DNA from: Palaemon carinicauda
Lineage: Eukaryota; Arthropoda; Malacostraca; Decapoda; Palaemonidae
DNA length: 64,000 bases
Assembly: GCF_036898095.1 (NCBI RefSeq)
Contig: NC_090741.1
Location: 20,849,601 to 20,913,600 of the forward strand
Reading direction: 5' to 3'
Below, one piece after another: positions 1-11,220 of the stretch (positions within the stretch are counted from its first letter, which is position 1; each line of letters opens with the position of its first letter). The position numbers and the translations under genes were made by a program. The notes beneath the pieces are model-generated. The model saw only the letters and a list, made by a program, of their open reading frames with translations, ran no database searches and had not been told where the DNA came from.

Positions 1-707
1 CGGTGAATAGGAAAAGGATGTAACTTGAACCACTTTTCTTTTTAAATGGTGGCAAATTGCATCCTCCTTAACAATATATCAAAAGAGGTAAGCTGTAAGT
101 TTTATCACAAAATTCTGAAACCCTAATCTAAGTCGTAGCATTGAGGAAACAGTTGATCCACATATCTCAAGAAGTGTGTTCATAGTACTTTGAGAAATCA
201 ACAGTCCTATATAGACAGTGCCTCTTAAGTCTCAAAGCGCTCCTTCAATGGTCTAAATATTTAATATTCTAAAGAAGAAATGGCAGCTTCCTTCAAAGTT
301 TTCGCTGTATTCAAGTGAAATATGATTGATAGTAAGTTTATTGAGAATTAGATTATTACTATAAAGTTAAGGACTCTTCATCTAGTTAAGTAAAATTCGG
401 TTTATTAGATTTTATTAGATTTATGAACGTTGGCTAAATAGCCCAGTGTTGGAGCCTGCAAGCCCATTCAGCGTCACAGTGCATCTGAGAAAAGACATAG
501 CGTTACACTATGAATTAAAAGTTAGAGGAAGCTGGACAGAAAGATGGAATGAAGAGAAAAAGAATTAAGTTGAAGTAAAATATAAAGCACAAGAGACAGA
601 AGGAACGTTCCTAAGACGATGAAACAATACTTATAGTTCTATATAATGACTCTTTTAATGTTTGACCAGTTGTTTAAGGGAGGATGAAAAGGTTTCTGAA
701 GATACTT

Positions 708-710
<3 letters not shown>

Positions 711-753
<43 letters not shown>
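711..753. repeat. (AG)n microsatellite
   Basis: About 21 uninterrupted AG dinucleotides. Confidence 0.98.
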
Positions 754-756
<3 letters not shown>

Positions 757-1652
757 GCGTCCATGTGACATTTAAAAATCGAAACAAAATGCTCAATGAG
801 TAGAAATAAAAATATATCCATGTATTATTTCACGATTATGAAAAGCGATTTAGAAATGTATAACCTTAATGACAAAAGAAAATTTATATTCGGTTTAATG
901 TCACAAGAAAAAATCCAATAAGATTTTTTTTACAATAGTTCCTAAGGACGGTCAAATACTGACATGTTTACCTCAAAAGGCATAAAATTTTAACTTCAGT
1001 TGAATGATAGCAGTCTGGTGGTTTTATTACAGCAATAACCTTTTTACTTGGCCGCATAATAGTCAATAGTGAGATTGCAAGAGGACCTTGGATGGTAGAG
1101 GGTCTCAGTTTACGAGATTTAGTAGGGCATATTCTGGTCAAATGGCTTGGTACATTAGACCCTTGAAGCTATCTCCTTGGGTGACATCAACTCAGTGGTT
1201 TATTCTGTTTTCTGAAAATCATATGTTTACTTTATTTAGCGCACTTTCCATGTACAAACAGAACCATAAAACAGTTACAAATCTGAGAAGGTCTCCGAAT
1301 AAAGTATCAGTATTTTCATTTAACTTTGAACGAAACCTAAACATTACGAACTCAAATACTATTGTAACACATTGTTATTCTCTTTACTTATCTTCCTAAA
1401 AGATGCAAAATAATGTGTCTCGTCTCTTTATTCTATAATTCAATTTGGAAACCCACTTACAAAAGCCAAATCACTATGATCTCCATTTGCCCGAAACATT
1501 ACGTGTTTCAGGACTTGGAACCTTTGCAAGTGATCTTAAGAATATCTTCACAATCAATAAAGGTCAGTTCTTCAGTCTTTACAGAATCAATGAAGCTTAT
1601 TGACTATTCCGATTAAAAATAACCTCAAAACACACACAATATTAACGTTTAT

Positions 1653-1653
1653 A

Positions 1654-1704
<51 letters not shown>
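1653..1704. repeat. (TC)n microsatellite
   Basis: About 25 CT/TC dinucleotides with one interruption. Confidence 0.97.
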
Positions 1705-1708
<4 letters not shown>

Positions 1709-1974
1709 CGAAATTGTAAAACTTGTATAAAAATTTAGGGTCTCCTTCACCATTTTCAAAAGGGAAACGGGCTATGACGGCTTCTCTCATTAATCTCCAT
1801 CTCTTCCAAGAACACTATCGTAATACGTTCCAGAGCAACCGACTAGTGTAGCTCAGAGGTACGTGCACTTGAGAGGTTTCATAATCATAATGATAATTTC
1901 AATGCATTACGCTTCTCACCGAGCAAAATCACAAATAATCTAAACCATAGCTATGAAGTGAAGACCGATTGTCA

Positions 1975-2004
<30 letters not shown>

Positions 2005-2008
<4 letters not shown>

Positions 2009-2174
2009 AAGCACACGTGATTTTAATTAATGTAAATATCACCCACGAATGGCATTTAATGCCGAATTCTATCTGGGAATATATATCCACTTGGAATTCA
2101 TTATATGGTAACAGCTTCTGGCCGGGTGGGGATTCGAACCACCACCTGTTCGGCTGGAGACTATGCCTGCAGTG
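2005..2174 (-). repeat. Inverted partial copy of the 331-bp tRNA-like unit
   Basis: This 170-bp segment is the reverse complement of roughly 2306-2474 in the first direct unit, with few mismatches. It contains the inverted B box and the 3' half of the unit. Its outer edge abuts (TA)n and its inner edge abuts the first direct unit at a CTGCAG-centred junction. Together with unit 1 it makes a long inverted repeat with a spacer of about 130 bp. Confidence 0.9.
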
Positions 2175-4426
2175 ACTCACGATTCAGCTATCATGGTGGA
2201 GATGGGTTTATTTCAAGTCTGTGAACAGATTCCTGAATTCGACAGGAATATGTACGGGAACTTGTCATAAACTTTTAGTCTCTCTTGATAGCTCAGTCGG
2301 CATGGTCACTGCAGGCATAGTCTCCAGCCGAGGTGGTGGTTCGAATCCCCACCCGGCCAGAAGCTGTTACCATAAAATGAATTCCAAGTGCATATATATT
2401 CCCAGATAGAATTCGGTATTAAATGCCATTCGTGGGTGATATTTACATTAATTAAAATCACGTGTGCTTGTGATATATGTTCATTAAAATAACCACGTGT
2501 TGCAAACTCACGATTCAGCTATCATGGTGGAGATGGGTTTATTTCAAGTCTGTGAACAGATTCCTGAATTCAACAGGAATATGTACGGGAACTTGTCATA
2601 AACTTTTAGTCTCTCTTGATAGCTCAGTCGGCATGGTCACTGCAGGCATAGTCTCCAGCCGAGGTGGTGGTTCGAATCCCCACCCGGCCAGAAGCTGTTA
2701 CCATAAAATGAATTCCAAGTGCATATATATTCCCAGATAGAATTCGGTATTAAATGCCATTCGTGGGTGATATTTACATTAATTAAAATCACGTGTGCTT
2801 GTGATATATGTTCATTAAAATAACCACGTGTTGCAAACTCACGATTCAGCTATCATGGTGGAGATGGGTTTATTTCAAGTCTGTGAACAGATTCCTGAAT
2901 TCGACAGGAATATGTACGGGAACTTGTCATAAACTTTTAGTCTCTCTTGATAGCTCAGTCGGCATGGTCACTGCAGGCATAGTCTCCAGCCGAGGTGGTG
3001 GTTCGAATCCCCACCTGGCCCGAAGCTGTTACCATAAAATGAATTCCAAGTGCATATATATTCCCAGATAGAATTCGGTATTAAATGCCATTCGTGGGTG
3101 ATATTTACATTAATTAAAATCACGTGTGCTTGTGATATATGTTCATTAAAATAACCACGTGTTGCAAACTCACGATTCAGCTATCATGGTGGAGATGGGT
3201 TTATTTCAAGTCTGTGAACAGATTCCTGAATTCGACAGGAATATGTACGGGAACTTGTCATAAACTTTTAGTCTCTCTTGATAGCTCAGTCGGCATGGTC
3301 ACTGCAGGCATAGTCTCCAGCCGAGGTGGTGGTTCGAATCCCCACCCGGCCAGAAGCTGTTACCATAAAATGAATTCCAAGTGCATATATATTCCCAGAT
3401 AGAATTCGGTATTAAATGCCATTCGTGGGTGATATTTACATTAATTAAAATCACGTGTGCTTGTGATATATGTTCATTAAAATAACCACGTGTTGCAAAC
3501 TCACGATTCAGCTATCATGGTGGAGATGGGTTTATTTCAAGTCTGTGAACAGATTCCTGAATTCGACAGGAATATGTACGGGAACTTGTCATAAACTTTT
3601 AGTCTCTCTTGATAGCTCAGTCGGCATGGTCACTGCAGGCATAGTCTCCAGCCGAGGTGGTGGTTCGAATCCCCACCCGGCCCGAAGCTGTTACCATAAA
3701 ATGAATTCCAAGTGCATATATATTCCCAGATAGAATTCGGTATTAAATGCCATTCGTGGGTGATATTTACATTAATTAAAATCACGTGTGCTTGTGATAT
3801 ATGTTCATTAAAATAACCACGTGTTGCAAACTCACGATTCAGCTATCATGGTGGAGATGGGTTTATTTCAAGTCTGTGAACAGATTCCTGAATTCGACAG
3901 GAATATGTACGGGAACTTGTCATAAACTTTTAGTCTCTCTTGATAGCTCAGTCGGCATGGTCACTGCAGGCATAGTCTCCAGCCGAGGTGGTGGTTCGAA
4001 TCCCCACCCGGCCAGAAGCTGTTACCATAAAATGAATTCCAAGTGCATATATATTCCCAGATAGAATTCGGTATTAAATGCTATTCGTGGGTGATATTTA
4101 CATTAATTAAAATCACGTGTGCTTGTGATATATGTTCATTAAAATAACCACGTGTTGCAAACTCACGATACAGCTATCATGGTGGAGATGGGTTTATTTC
4201 AAGTCTGTGAACAGATTCCTGAATTCGACAGGAATATGTACGGGAACTTGTCATAAACTTTTAGTCTCTCTTGATAGCTCAGTCGGCATGGTCACTGCAG
4301 GCATAGTCTCCAGCCGAGGTGGTGGTTCGAATCCCCACCCGGCCAGAAGCTGTTACCATAAAATGAATTCCAAGTGCATATATATTCCCAGATAGAATTT
4401 GGTATTAAATGCCATTCGCGGGTGAT

Positions 4427-4432
<6 letters not shown>
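2175..4432 (+). repeat. Tandem array, seven copies of a 331-bp SINE-like unit
   Basis: Units begin at 2175, 2506, 2837, 3168, 3499, 3830 and 4161, a constant 331-bp period. The last unit is cut at about 4432, where it runs into (CA)n(TA)n. Copies differ by only a few substitutions, for example near 2572, 3016 and 4081, so the array amplified recently. Each unit holds a tRNA-like region with Pol III A-box-like and B-box-like motifs about 40 bp apart, followed by an unrelated AT-rich body. This looks like a tRNA-derived SINE turned into a short satellite by unequal exchange or rolling amplification. Repeated 87-codon frames in the units are by-products of the period and carry no motif. Confidence 0.93.
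2289..2348 (+). promoter_or_regulatory. Type 2 Pol III internal promoter (A and B boxes) in unit 1
   Basis: TAGCTCAGTCGG at 2289-2300 matches the A-box consensus and GGTTCGAATCC at 2338-2348 matches the B box. Both recur every 331 bp through the array. A convincing acceptor stem cannot be drawn around them, so this is a tRNA-derived promoter and not a functional tRNA gene. Confidence 0.8.

Positions 4433-4492
<60 letters not shown>
4431..4492. repeat. (CA)n(TA)n compound microsatellite
   Basis: Terminates the tandem array; about 13 CA followed by about 17 TA dinucleotides. Confidence 0.97.
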
Positions 4493-4494
<2 letters not shown>

Positions 4495-4839
4495 CTATTT
4501 ACAAGTTGATATTTGTTCCATTGTTTTTTTTCTTTCTTTTTTCTTTGTTAGACATAACACCTCATATTTTCATATTCTTATCTTTAATAAAATAAACGAA
4601 CCACCATTGTCGTAATCTCCAGTAAAAGATCATAAAAACAGAAATGGTTTGTATGAGAGAATAAATCTTATTTATCATCTATAGGAAATTATGTATATAA
4701 AGCTTTCATTGCATTTTTTATTTAATATTTTCAAATTACGTATTCAATAAATTACATATCACCGTTAATATTTATAGGAAAAACATTTCATTGAAATACT
4801 GTCCATATGTTATTTTTGCTGGGTTTCAACGGTTTCCTC

Positions 4840-4890
<51 letters not shown>

Positions 4891-5998
4891 TTCCACGATT
4901 TCTTCTTCCCGAACAAATTTACCTTTAATCCACCGTTCTCACCCCAATATTTTCCACCTTGATCAAATCCCTTTTCATTATAACCCAGAAGATCATAAAC
5001 CTAATATATGCTAAGTATAATGTTCGTCTTTAGTTTGCCATCTTTAAATCTTTTCCTTTCCAATACATATTTCTTTACATTTCTGAATAAGTTCGGCAGA
5101 CATACACGAGAAAGTGGCAACAAGGTAAAGTCAAGAAAAGTGTGTGAATAAGCTTCTTTAGCCCCTTTCAAGAGGTGTCATTATTTCTTTCATTCTCGCT
5201 TCTAGTGAACTCAAGTAATCTCCCAGGCTTTGGGTGACACAGTCTGCCATAATCCCTCAAGGAGAAATCCTCACAGATATTTCATCTATTAAAAGTCTTT
5301 ATTAGCGTAGCTACTTATAACGTACTGCCAATAATTTAAATGGTAGAATACAATTAACCAATGAAGAAGTGAAACCATTTTGCTACAGAATTGGGAAATT
5401 TTACAAAATCGTGTCTGACAACATAAATCTATGAATCATCTTAATTTTTAATTTTTTTTCCAAATGTTCTTGTAATTGAAATGGAATATACTAATTGCAA
5501 ATGTTTTTTATTCGAGATATAAGCATAATTAAGTTACCTATATATTCCATAATGCTAAATATTTTACAAACACATGATTATCTTTACATATTCGAAGAAT
5601 ATCCAACAAAAGTCCAACACTGTAGATCAATATAAGAACCCTTCTAAACAGAAGAACGATATGCTCAATTGATTTTATAATAGTATTAATTGTAAAATAA
5701 TTCTATTTGTTTTAAAAATGTTTCATGAGCCTCTTATTGACAAATGAGTATAAACAGACTGGAAACTAACAGTAGCGATACCCAAGGCAATAGTATAAAT
5801 TAGTCATATATCGCAATTTATTAAGAACTAGTATACGCGACCAGTATGATATAAAGGTTAAATATTTTAATAGATATGCACACACACACGCACGACCACA
5901 CACATATTCAACCCTTTCTACCCCTTCCCCTTTCCAAACTGGAACACGGAAGTTTTGGCCAATAGTGGAAGATTCTGGTTTCCGATTGTACCTCTTCG
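4493..5998. other. No gene seen; contains a (TAA)n tract at 4840-4890
   Basis: AT-rich sequence without coding motifs. The (TAA)n tract is not next to any retroelement 3' end that I can recognise. Confidence 0.55.
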
Positions 5999-6157
<159 letters not shown>

Positions 6158-6255
6158 AAGGCCATATATCCTTATACACTAATGTCTGAAAACTCTTACC
6201 GTCCTTGGGATCACAGTCCCAGGCGAAACACCTCAAAGACAATAGCATCTGACCA
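6158..6255 (-). mobile_element. tRNA-derived SINE fragment, minus copy of a head-to-head pair
   Basis: Read on the minus strand, it has the conserved body TTTCGCCTGGGA..TGATCCCAAGG followed by a CAGACATTA..TATGG tail that ends in (TA)n. The same body and tail occur on the plus strand at 6290-6375 and at 23720-23795. Its B-box-like motif lies in the shared centre of the pair. Confidence 0.75.
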
Positions 6256-6373
6256 ATCGGGATTCGAATTCTGGTCCAGGATGCTTGTCTTGAGTGGTTT
6301 CGCCTGGGGTTCTGATCCCAAGATCGGTAAAAGAATCCAGACATTATTGTATCAAAATATATGGCTTATTTGA

Positions 6374-6377
<4 letters not shown>
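6256..6377 (+). mobile_element. tRNA-derived SINE fragment, plus copy of a head-to-head pair
   Basis: The B-box-like GGGATTCGAATTCTGG near 6260-6275 is followed by the body TTTCGCCTGGGGTTCTGATC and the CAGACATTATTGTATC tail, ending in a (TA)n tract. It is fused head to head with the minus-strand copy through the palindromic TTCGAA of the B box. Confidence 0.75.
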
Positions 6378-6466
<89 letters not shown>

Positions 6467-6539
6467 TTTGATTGTATATAAATATAATGATACACACAAA
6501 TACACACACATATATATACACACATATATATATACACAC

Positions 6540-6629
<90 letters not shown>
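6378..6629. repeat. Compound (TA)n/(CA)n microsatellite
   Basis: Two long TA blocks separated by alternating CA and TA runs. Confidence 0.97.
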
Positions 6630-6636
<7 letters not shown>

Positions 6637-6662
6637 CATCTTCGCTGAAGGCAACAACAGCC

Positions 6663-6748
6663 AGTAATGATCACGAATACCATAGTATGGATGGGGAAAG
6701 AGAAGTTCAAAATATCCTTTTTATTCCTAACGTTTCGTGATCATTACT
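6663..6748. repeat. 15-bp perfect inverted repeat with 56-bp loop
   Basis: AGTAATGATCACGAA at 6663-6677 is the exact reverse complement of 6734-6748. It lies a few hundred bases beyond the 3' end of the Penelope-like coding region and may belong to that element's terminal region. Confidence 0.85.
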
Positions 6749-6858
6749 CACATTGTCCAGGGCTACAAATAAAACATATACAAAAGAATTAAAAAAGTTA
6801 AAATTTTATACACATTCATTCAAAGCAATAAAAATCTGTTGAAATTTAAATGAAAATT

Positions 6859-6860
<2 letters not shown>

Positions 6861-6894
<34 letters not shown>
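6861..6894. repeat. (TA)n microsatellite
   Basis: About 17 TA dinucleotides. Confidence 0.97.
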
Positions 6895-6898
<4 letters not shown>

Positions 6899-6977
6899 CA
6901 AAGAAGTGGAACCAACCTCGCAGAAGCGTTGTGATTAACTGAATGCCAACAAGAGTTAGAAAACAAAGCAAAGAGAG

Positions 6978-8512
6978 CTATAACAAATTTAATTGAATGG
7001 AAGAAGCTTGGGTATTTAACGACGGAACAATTCGTTTGATCAATATGGATTCAAGAAGAGGTAAGTCATGGTTATTAGACACTTGACCAATGATGGTAAA
7101 ATCTTTGTTGTCCATATTTTGTTACCACATTTCAGCCTGATTCCGAATATTAGAATGGTCAGGGTTGGATATTCTGCATCCTGTTCGATAGATAACACCT
7201 CTATGGGAATCAATTCAGAACTTTAACAGCCTCTTGCTACATACTACGTAGGTCCCAGAGTTACACTTTGGCCAATTATATTTATATACAACACCAGAGG
7301 ACATATAAGGACTCAATCGATCTTTGAAGTGGAAAAGCGAGCCAATAGTGAGAGAGTTCTTAGGGATAAGGATAACTTCCACAGCGGGAAAGTGTTGCTG
7401 GATAATTTCTGCAAACTTTCTTTTGAGGAAATCTTCATGGAGAAAAGAAAAACTTGCATATAATTTTAGTTTAGGAACTGTAAGTGTTTTTGAAGTCTGA
7501 GCCACCTTGTCATTTAATAATCTATTTAGTAGTTTAAAAATATTTTGGTGGGGAAGCATTTTTTTTTTAAATATTCAGATAGATAAGTAATTTCAGTATT
7601 TAAACATTCCCATCTAGAGGTCAAAAGGAATGCTCTGTGGAGAAGAGTTAAAATAGAATTAGTTTTAAAATTATAAAAACAAGAGCTATAAAAGTTCGAA
7701 CCTAATCCAGTAAAAGTCTTTTTTCTAAAAATCGTGGTACTAAAACCTTCTCTATTTCTAGAGACCAACACATCTAAAAAGGGAAGTTTATTACCTTCCT
7801 CCTTTTCTAAGGTGAACGTTATATTTTCATGTTGTGAGTTTATAAAGCTAAGGAAGGTGGCAGTGCTGAACTCATCTCTGCATAGAACAAAGGTGTCATC
7901 AACATATCTAACATAAAACAGGGGATGATATGTTAAGCGGCAATTTTCCAGCATGGTCTCCTCCAGGGAGCACATGAAAATATTAGCAAAGGTGGGTCCC
8001 AAGGGGGAACCCATAGCCATCCCATCGACTTGTCAGTACAAAATACCATTAAAAACAAAAGAGGTGTCCAGCACTGCCAGTTCCAAAAGTTTTTTTTAAA
8101 AGACGTGCGACTAAAACCATTAAACGTGGTATTAGGCTAGGAAAATAATTTGTGTGAAATAATATCGATTGTCTTTTCCACAGGTACATTAGTAAATAAA
8201 GACTCAACAGCAAGACTCGTCATGAAAAGATCTGAGTCCTGAGAGATTATGGCCTCTTTAAATGCATAGGAGTTATTATGTAAAAATATGTTTTTTGTCA
8301 GAGGTTCTAGTAAGGGAACGAGAAACTTTGCTAGTTTGTAATTAGGGTTTGAAAAGGACGATAACATAGGTCTCAGCGGAACATTGGGCTTGTGAATTTT
8401 TGGTAAACCATATAAGATGCCACAGGAAGACCCGGGACAGAACAAATTTTTGTGAGTATAACTGAAAATTGAGAGAGGTGTGGGAAAATGAAGATAATGC
8501 AATTGAGGATAG
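6978..8512 (-). pseudogene. Penelope-like element reverse transcriptase with GIY-YIG-type C-terminus, decayed
   Basis: Penelope-like elements encode a telomerase-related reverse transcriptase fused to a GIY-YIG endonuclease. On the minus strand, in order, I see: YGLPKIHK and PLRPMLS (near 8400-8350); the finger segment ending SLFTNVPVE (near 8180); MGSPLGPTFANIF (near 8010); catalytic RYVDD (near 7900); NKLPFLDVLVSR; then a linker with SGVVYKYNWPKC and a GIY-YIG-like stretch continuing to DLPLLESILIKR (near 7060), with the conserved Glu of that fold. Decay: a TAG at about 8137, a frameshift at the T-run 8090-8097, a TGA at 8033-8035, a frameshift at 7559-7568 and a stop inside the endonuclease near 7215. 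The N-terminus is missing and replaced by gypsy sequence at about 8512. The family call is firm; the clade is open. Confidence 0.88.
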
Positions 8513-9846
8513 CACGAGGACCATGTATGAGTATGTAGTCGACATGAGAGAAAGGTTACAGGATACATATAGGCTGGCTAAAAAGAGTTAGAGAGGGCTA
8601 GAGATTAGTATCAGTATTACTATGATAAAAATGCTTGTAAAATGGGAATAAATGAAGAGTATAAGGTCTTGTTACTGTTGCCCACAAGTAACAATAAGCT
8701 TCAAGTGCAGTGGCAAGGTCCATTTGATGTGGTAAAAGAAAGTTAATAGATATAATTTTATTCTTGATATTAATGGAGTTGACTGCAAATACCACATTAA
8801 CATGATTAAGTTATACTATGACAGGATAAGCAAGGGAAATAACTTAACGGTAAGTCTGTTGAAGTAGAGGGTAGTGATGATTTCAAATATGATACTGTAC
8901 TTTTCACAGATGATCTGGAGAGTTATGATCATGCATGTGTAGCAGTGATTAATGAGGATAGTGATAAATAGGAAGTACCAGCTGTGCCGAGTGATATTCA
9001 GAGTGAAGATGTGTCTAATGTTAAAAATAATCACGAATTATCTGAAGATCAAAAGGAGGTGGTAGTTAGGATACTACGAGAATACAAGAATATGTTTACT
9101 GATGTACCAGGTAGAGCTGATGTGATCGAACACGTGATAAACCTGTCCAGTATGGGTTCTATAAGGTGTAGACCCTATACTGTACCTTACGCTCTGCAGT
9201 AAGATAGGGGTAAGGAGATTGAAAGGATGCCAGATCAGAACTTAATAATGACTCGCATAAGTAAGAGCAGGTATTTTACGAAAATTGTCCTCGCTAAAGC
9301 ATATTGGCAAATACCTTTAGAAAAACAAAGTAGAGAAGTAATCGCTTTTCAAACTAATAGAGGACTCGTACAGTTTGTTACTATGCCATTTGGTTTGGTA
9401 AATGTCGGTGCTACTTTTAACCGCATGATGAGGAAATTATTTAAAGGTGTGAAAAATGTAGAGCTGTTTGTTGATGACATCTTGATTCATTCACTGGGGT
9501 GGGAAGAGCACAAGGAAACTGCAGTTGCTACTGGATATTTTAAGAAAAGCATCACTTACAGCTGAGCCTTCCAAAACTATAATTGGTTATTTTTCAGTTG
9601 AGTATTTGGGGAGTAAGATTGGTAATGGTATAGCTTGGACTGCTGAGGACAAAGTCAGTAAGATATTAAATGTGGAGGTATCAAAGACGAAAAGTTAGGT
9701 AAAGTCTTTTCCACGTTTGACTGATTACTATTACCATTATCAGTAGACTATTGCGCTGGGCCATGTATTTACAACATTTTGAATATACCTTAAATAATAT
9801 TCCTGGCAAAGAAAATGTTGGTCCAGACTACTTGAGTAGATTGTAA
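8513..9846 (+). pseudogene. Ty3/gypsy-type pol with integrase C-terminus upstream of RT (Gmr1-like order), decayed
   Basis: Plus-strand order: YVVDMRERLQDTYRLAKKS (8526 on) and YKVLLLLPTSNNK..QWQGPFDVV, the GPY/F module of a gypsy integrase C-terminus; then YHINMIKLYYDR; an acidic linker; FTDVPGRADVIEHVI, the segment before RT; SRYFTKIVLAKAYWQIP, FVTMPFGLVNVGATFNRMM and catalytic FVDDILIH (about 9470); FSVEYLGSKIG; and an RNase H tail RWAMYLQHFEYTL..YLSRL with stop at 9844-9846. Most gypsy elements put integrase last, so this order is unusual and matches the known Gmr1-like group. Decay: frameshifts near 8620, 8743 and 9545, stops at 8969-8971 and 9200-9202, and deletions between 9202 and 9227 and between about 9690 and 9735. 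It is 5' truncated. Confidence 0.85.
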
Positions 9847-10062
9847 AGACTTGATTTATTTCCAAAATTGTTGAATAGTGTAATTTTTACAGATGGGGTT
9901 GTTTTACTGGTTTGGAAAGTATGAACCTTGTATATATGTTATAATGCTCTAGTAATGTATGGTTGATGAGGTTCCTCTACAGGTTTTTATTGTATCAGTA
10001 ATATTTTCTTTTTTTATCTATATGTATTTGGTTGTAAGATATTTTGCAATTTCTTAGATCAT

Positions 10063-10073
10063 CAGGGAGATAT
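10063..10073 (+). promoter_or_regulatory. Candidate polypurine tract before the 3' LTR
   Basis: CAGGGAGATA lies immediately before a TG dinucleotide that starts the inferred 3' LTR, as expected for the plus-strand primer site of an LTR retrotransposon. Confidence 0.55.
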
Positions 10074-10377
10074 TGTCATGTATTATGATGACATGTATGA
10101 GGAAGCTTGCCTGTTGGGTATTCAAAGTACTGTTTACTCATTTGATTCCCGGTGCGGCTTGTTAACGAAGCGATAACGTAGCTGAGATTTTGACTACGGC
10201 AGTAGGGAGCTCGTCAGCAAGCAAAGAGGTTCTCTGTTTTGAGAAGTCGTGGGGCCATATAAGGACGTGGTCTGGTAGCCCTTGCATAAACTGAAAGAAT
10301 CCCCAAGGAGTGGACAGCATTTATAGTTATACGTCTTGGGTGGTGATAAACTTTTGTTACGTGTGCTCATAGACTCC

Positions 10378-11060
10378 TTTAAGGAAGGACTGGAACGTCC
10401 CCTGCTCGGGGTTTTTAACTTGAGTCTGAAAGATTAACTTGCGTCTGGACTAAAATGACTTCTAGAAGGGCTAGAAACACGTTTTCTGGATCAAAATGGG
10501 GGTTTTTGAGGATGGTGAGTTCAATAGTAACATTTTCAACACCACCTGGGGTCATCTTCAAGGTCTAAAGGTCATTTATCAAGGTCAAATTTGTGAATTT
10601 TGGTCATTTTTGCTCGTTTTTTTTTGTGTAACTCATAAATGGTGAGAGATAGCTGATTATAATATGATGCAAGTCTGCAGAGCTGTCCGAATTTAATATA
10701 TATTGTCATAAATCGTCCTTCAAGAAAGGACTGGAACGTCCCCTGATCGGGGTTTTTAACTTGAGTCTGAAGGATTAACTTGAGTCCTGGACTAAAATGA
10801 CTTCTAAGAAGGGCTAGAAACACGTTCTCTGAGTCAAAATGGGGGTTTTTGAGGATGGTGAGTTCAATAGTGACATTTTCAACACCACCTGGGGTCATCT
10901 TCATCATCTTCAAGGTCAAAAGGTCATATTTCAAGGTCAAAATAGTGAATTTTGGTCATTTTTACTCGTTTTTGTGTGTAACTCATAGATGTTGAGGGAT
11001 GGCTGATTATAATAAGAGGCAAGTCTGTAGTTCTGTCCAAATTTAATATATATTGTCAAA
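10378..11060. repeat. Tandem duplication in the P-element left end
   Basis: Sequence from about 10378 recurs about 341-350 bp downstream from about 10719. Each copy starts with GGACTGGAACGTCCCCTG and ends with AATTTAATATATATTGTCA. The duplication therefore carries a second, internal copy of part of the terminal inverted repeat. Confidence 0.9.
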
Positions 11061-11220
11061 TATTGTATTACTCAAACATTCCAAACAAGCCCTAAAACAA
11101 TGAAACACTAAAATAAGAAATAAAGAACGGTATTTCTCATCACAACAAAACTCAAAGACATTAACATTTGATTAGATGAACATCGCTAGATGGAGAGCTT
11201 TTCTTGCCTCCTGAGGCATC

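Larger units (their letters stand above)
1..2004. other. No gene seen; AT-rich DNA with two microsatellites
   Basis: Open frames here (the longest about 103 codons near 1088-1399) show no recognisable motif and read like chance frames in AT-rich DNA. The only clear structures are an (AG)n tract, a (TC)n tract and a short (TA)n tract at about 1978-2004. Confidence 0.6.

Noticed and set aside
2282..2362. Possible functional tRNA genes in the tandem array
   Set aside because: A and B boxes are present but the acceptor and anticodon stems do not pair convincingly, so this is a tRNA-derived repeat.
2221..4395. Repeated 62-87 codon open frames in each 331-bp unit
   Set aside because: They recur only because the DNA repeats, have no domain, and overlap the Pol III promoter.
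6700..6780. Hammerhead ribozyme near the Penelope-like element
   Set aside because: CACGAAACGTT is suggestive and a GTGA/TCAC stem can be drawn, but no CUGANGA core is present, so I do not annotate it as a ribozyme.
10572..10940. 122-codon minus-strand frame in the P element end
   Set aside because: It lies within the duplicated non-coding end, lacks motifs, and is interrupted in the second repeat copy.
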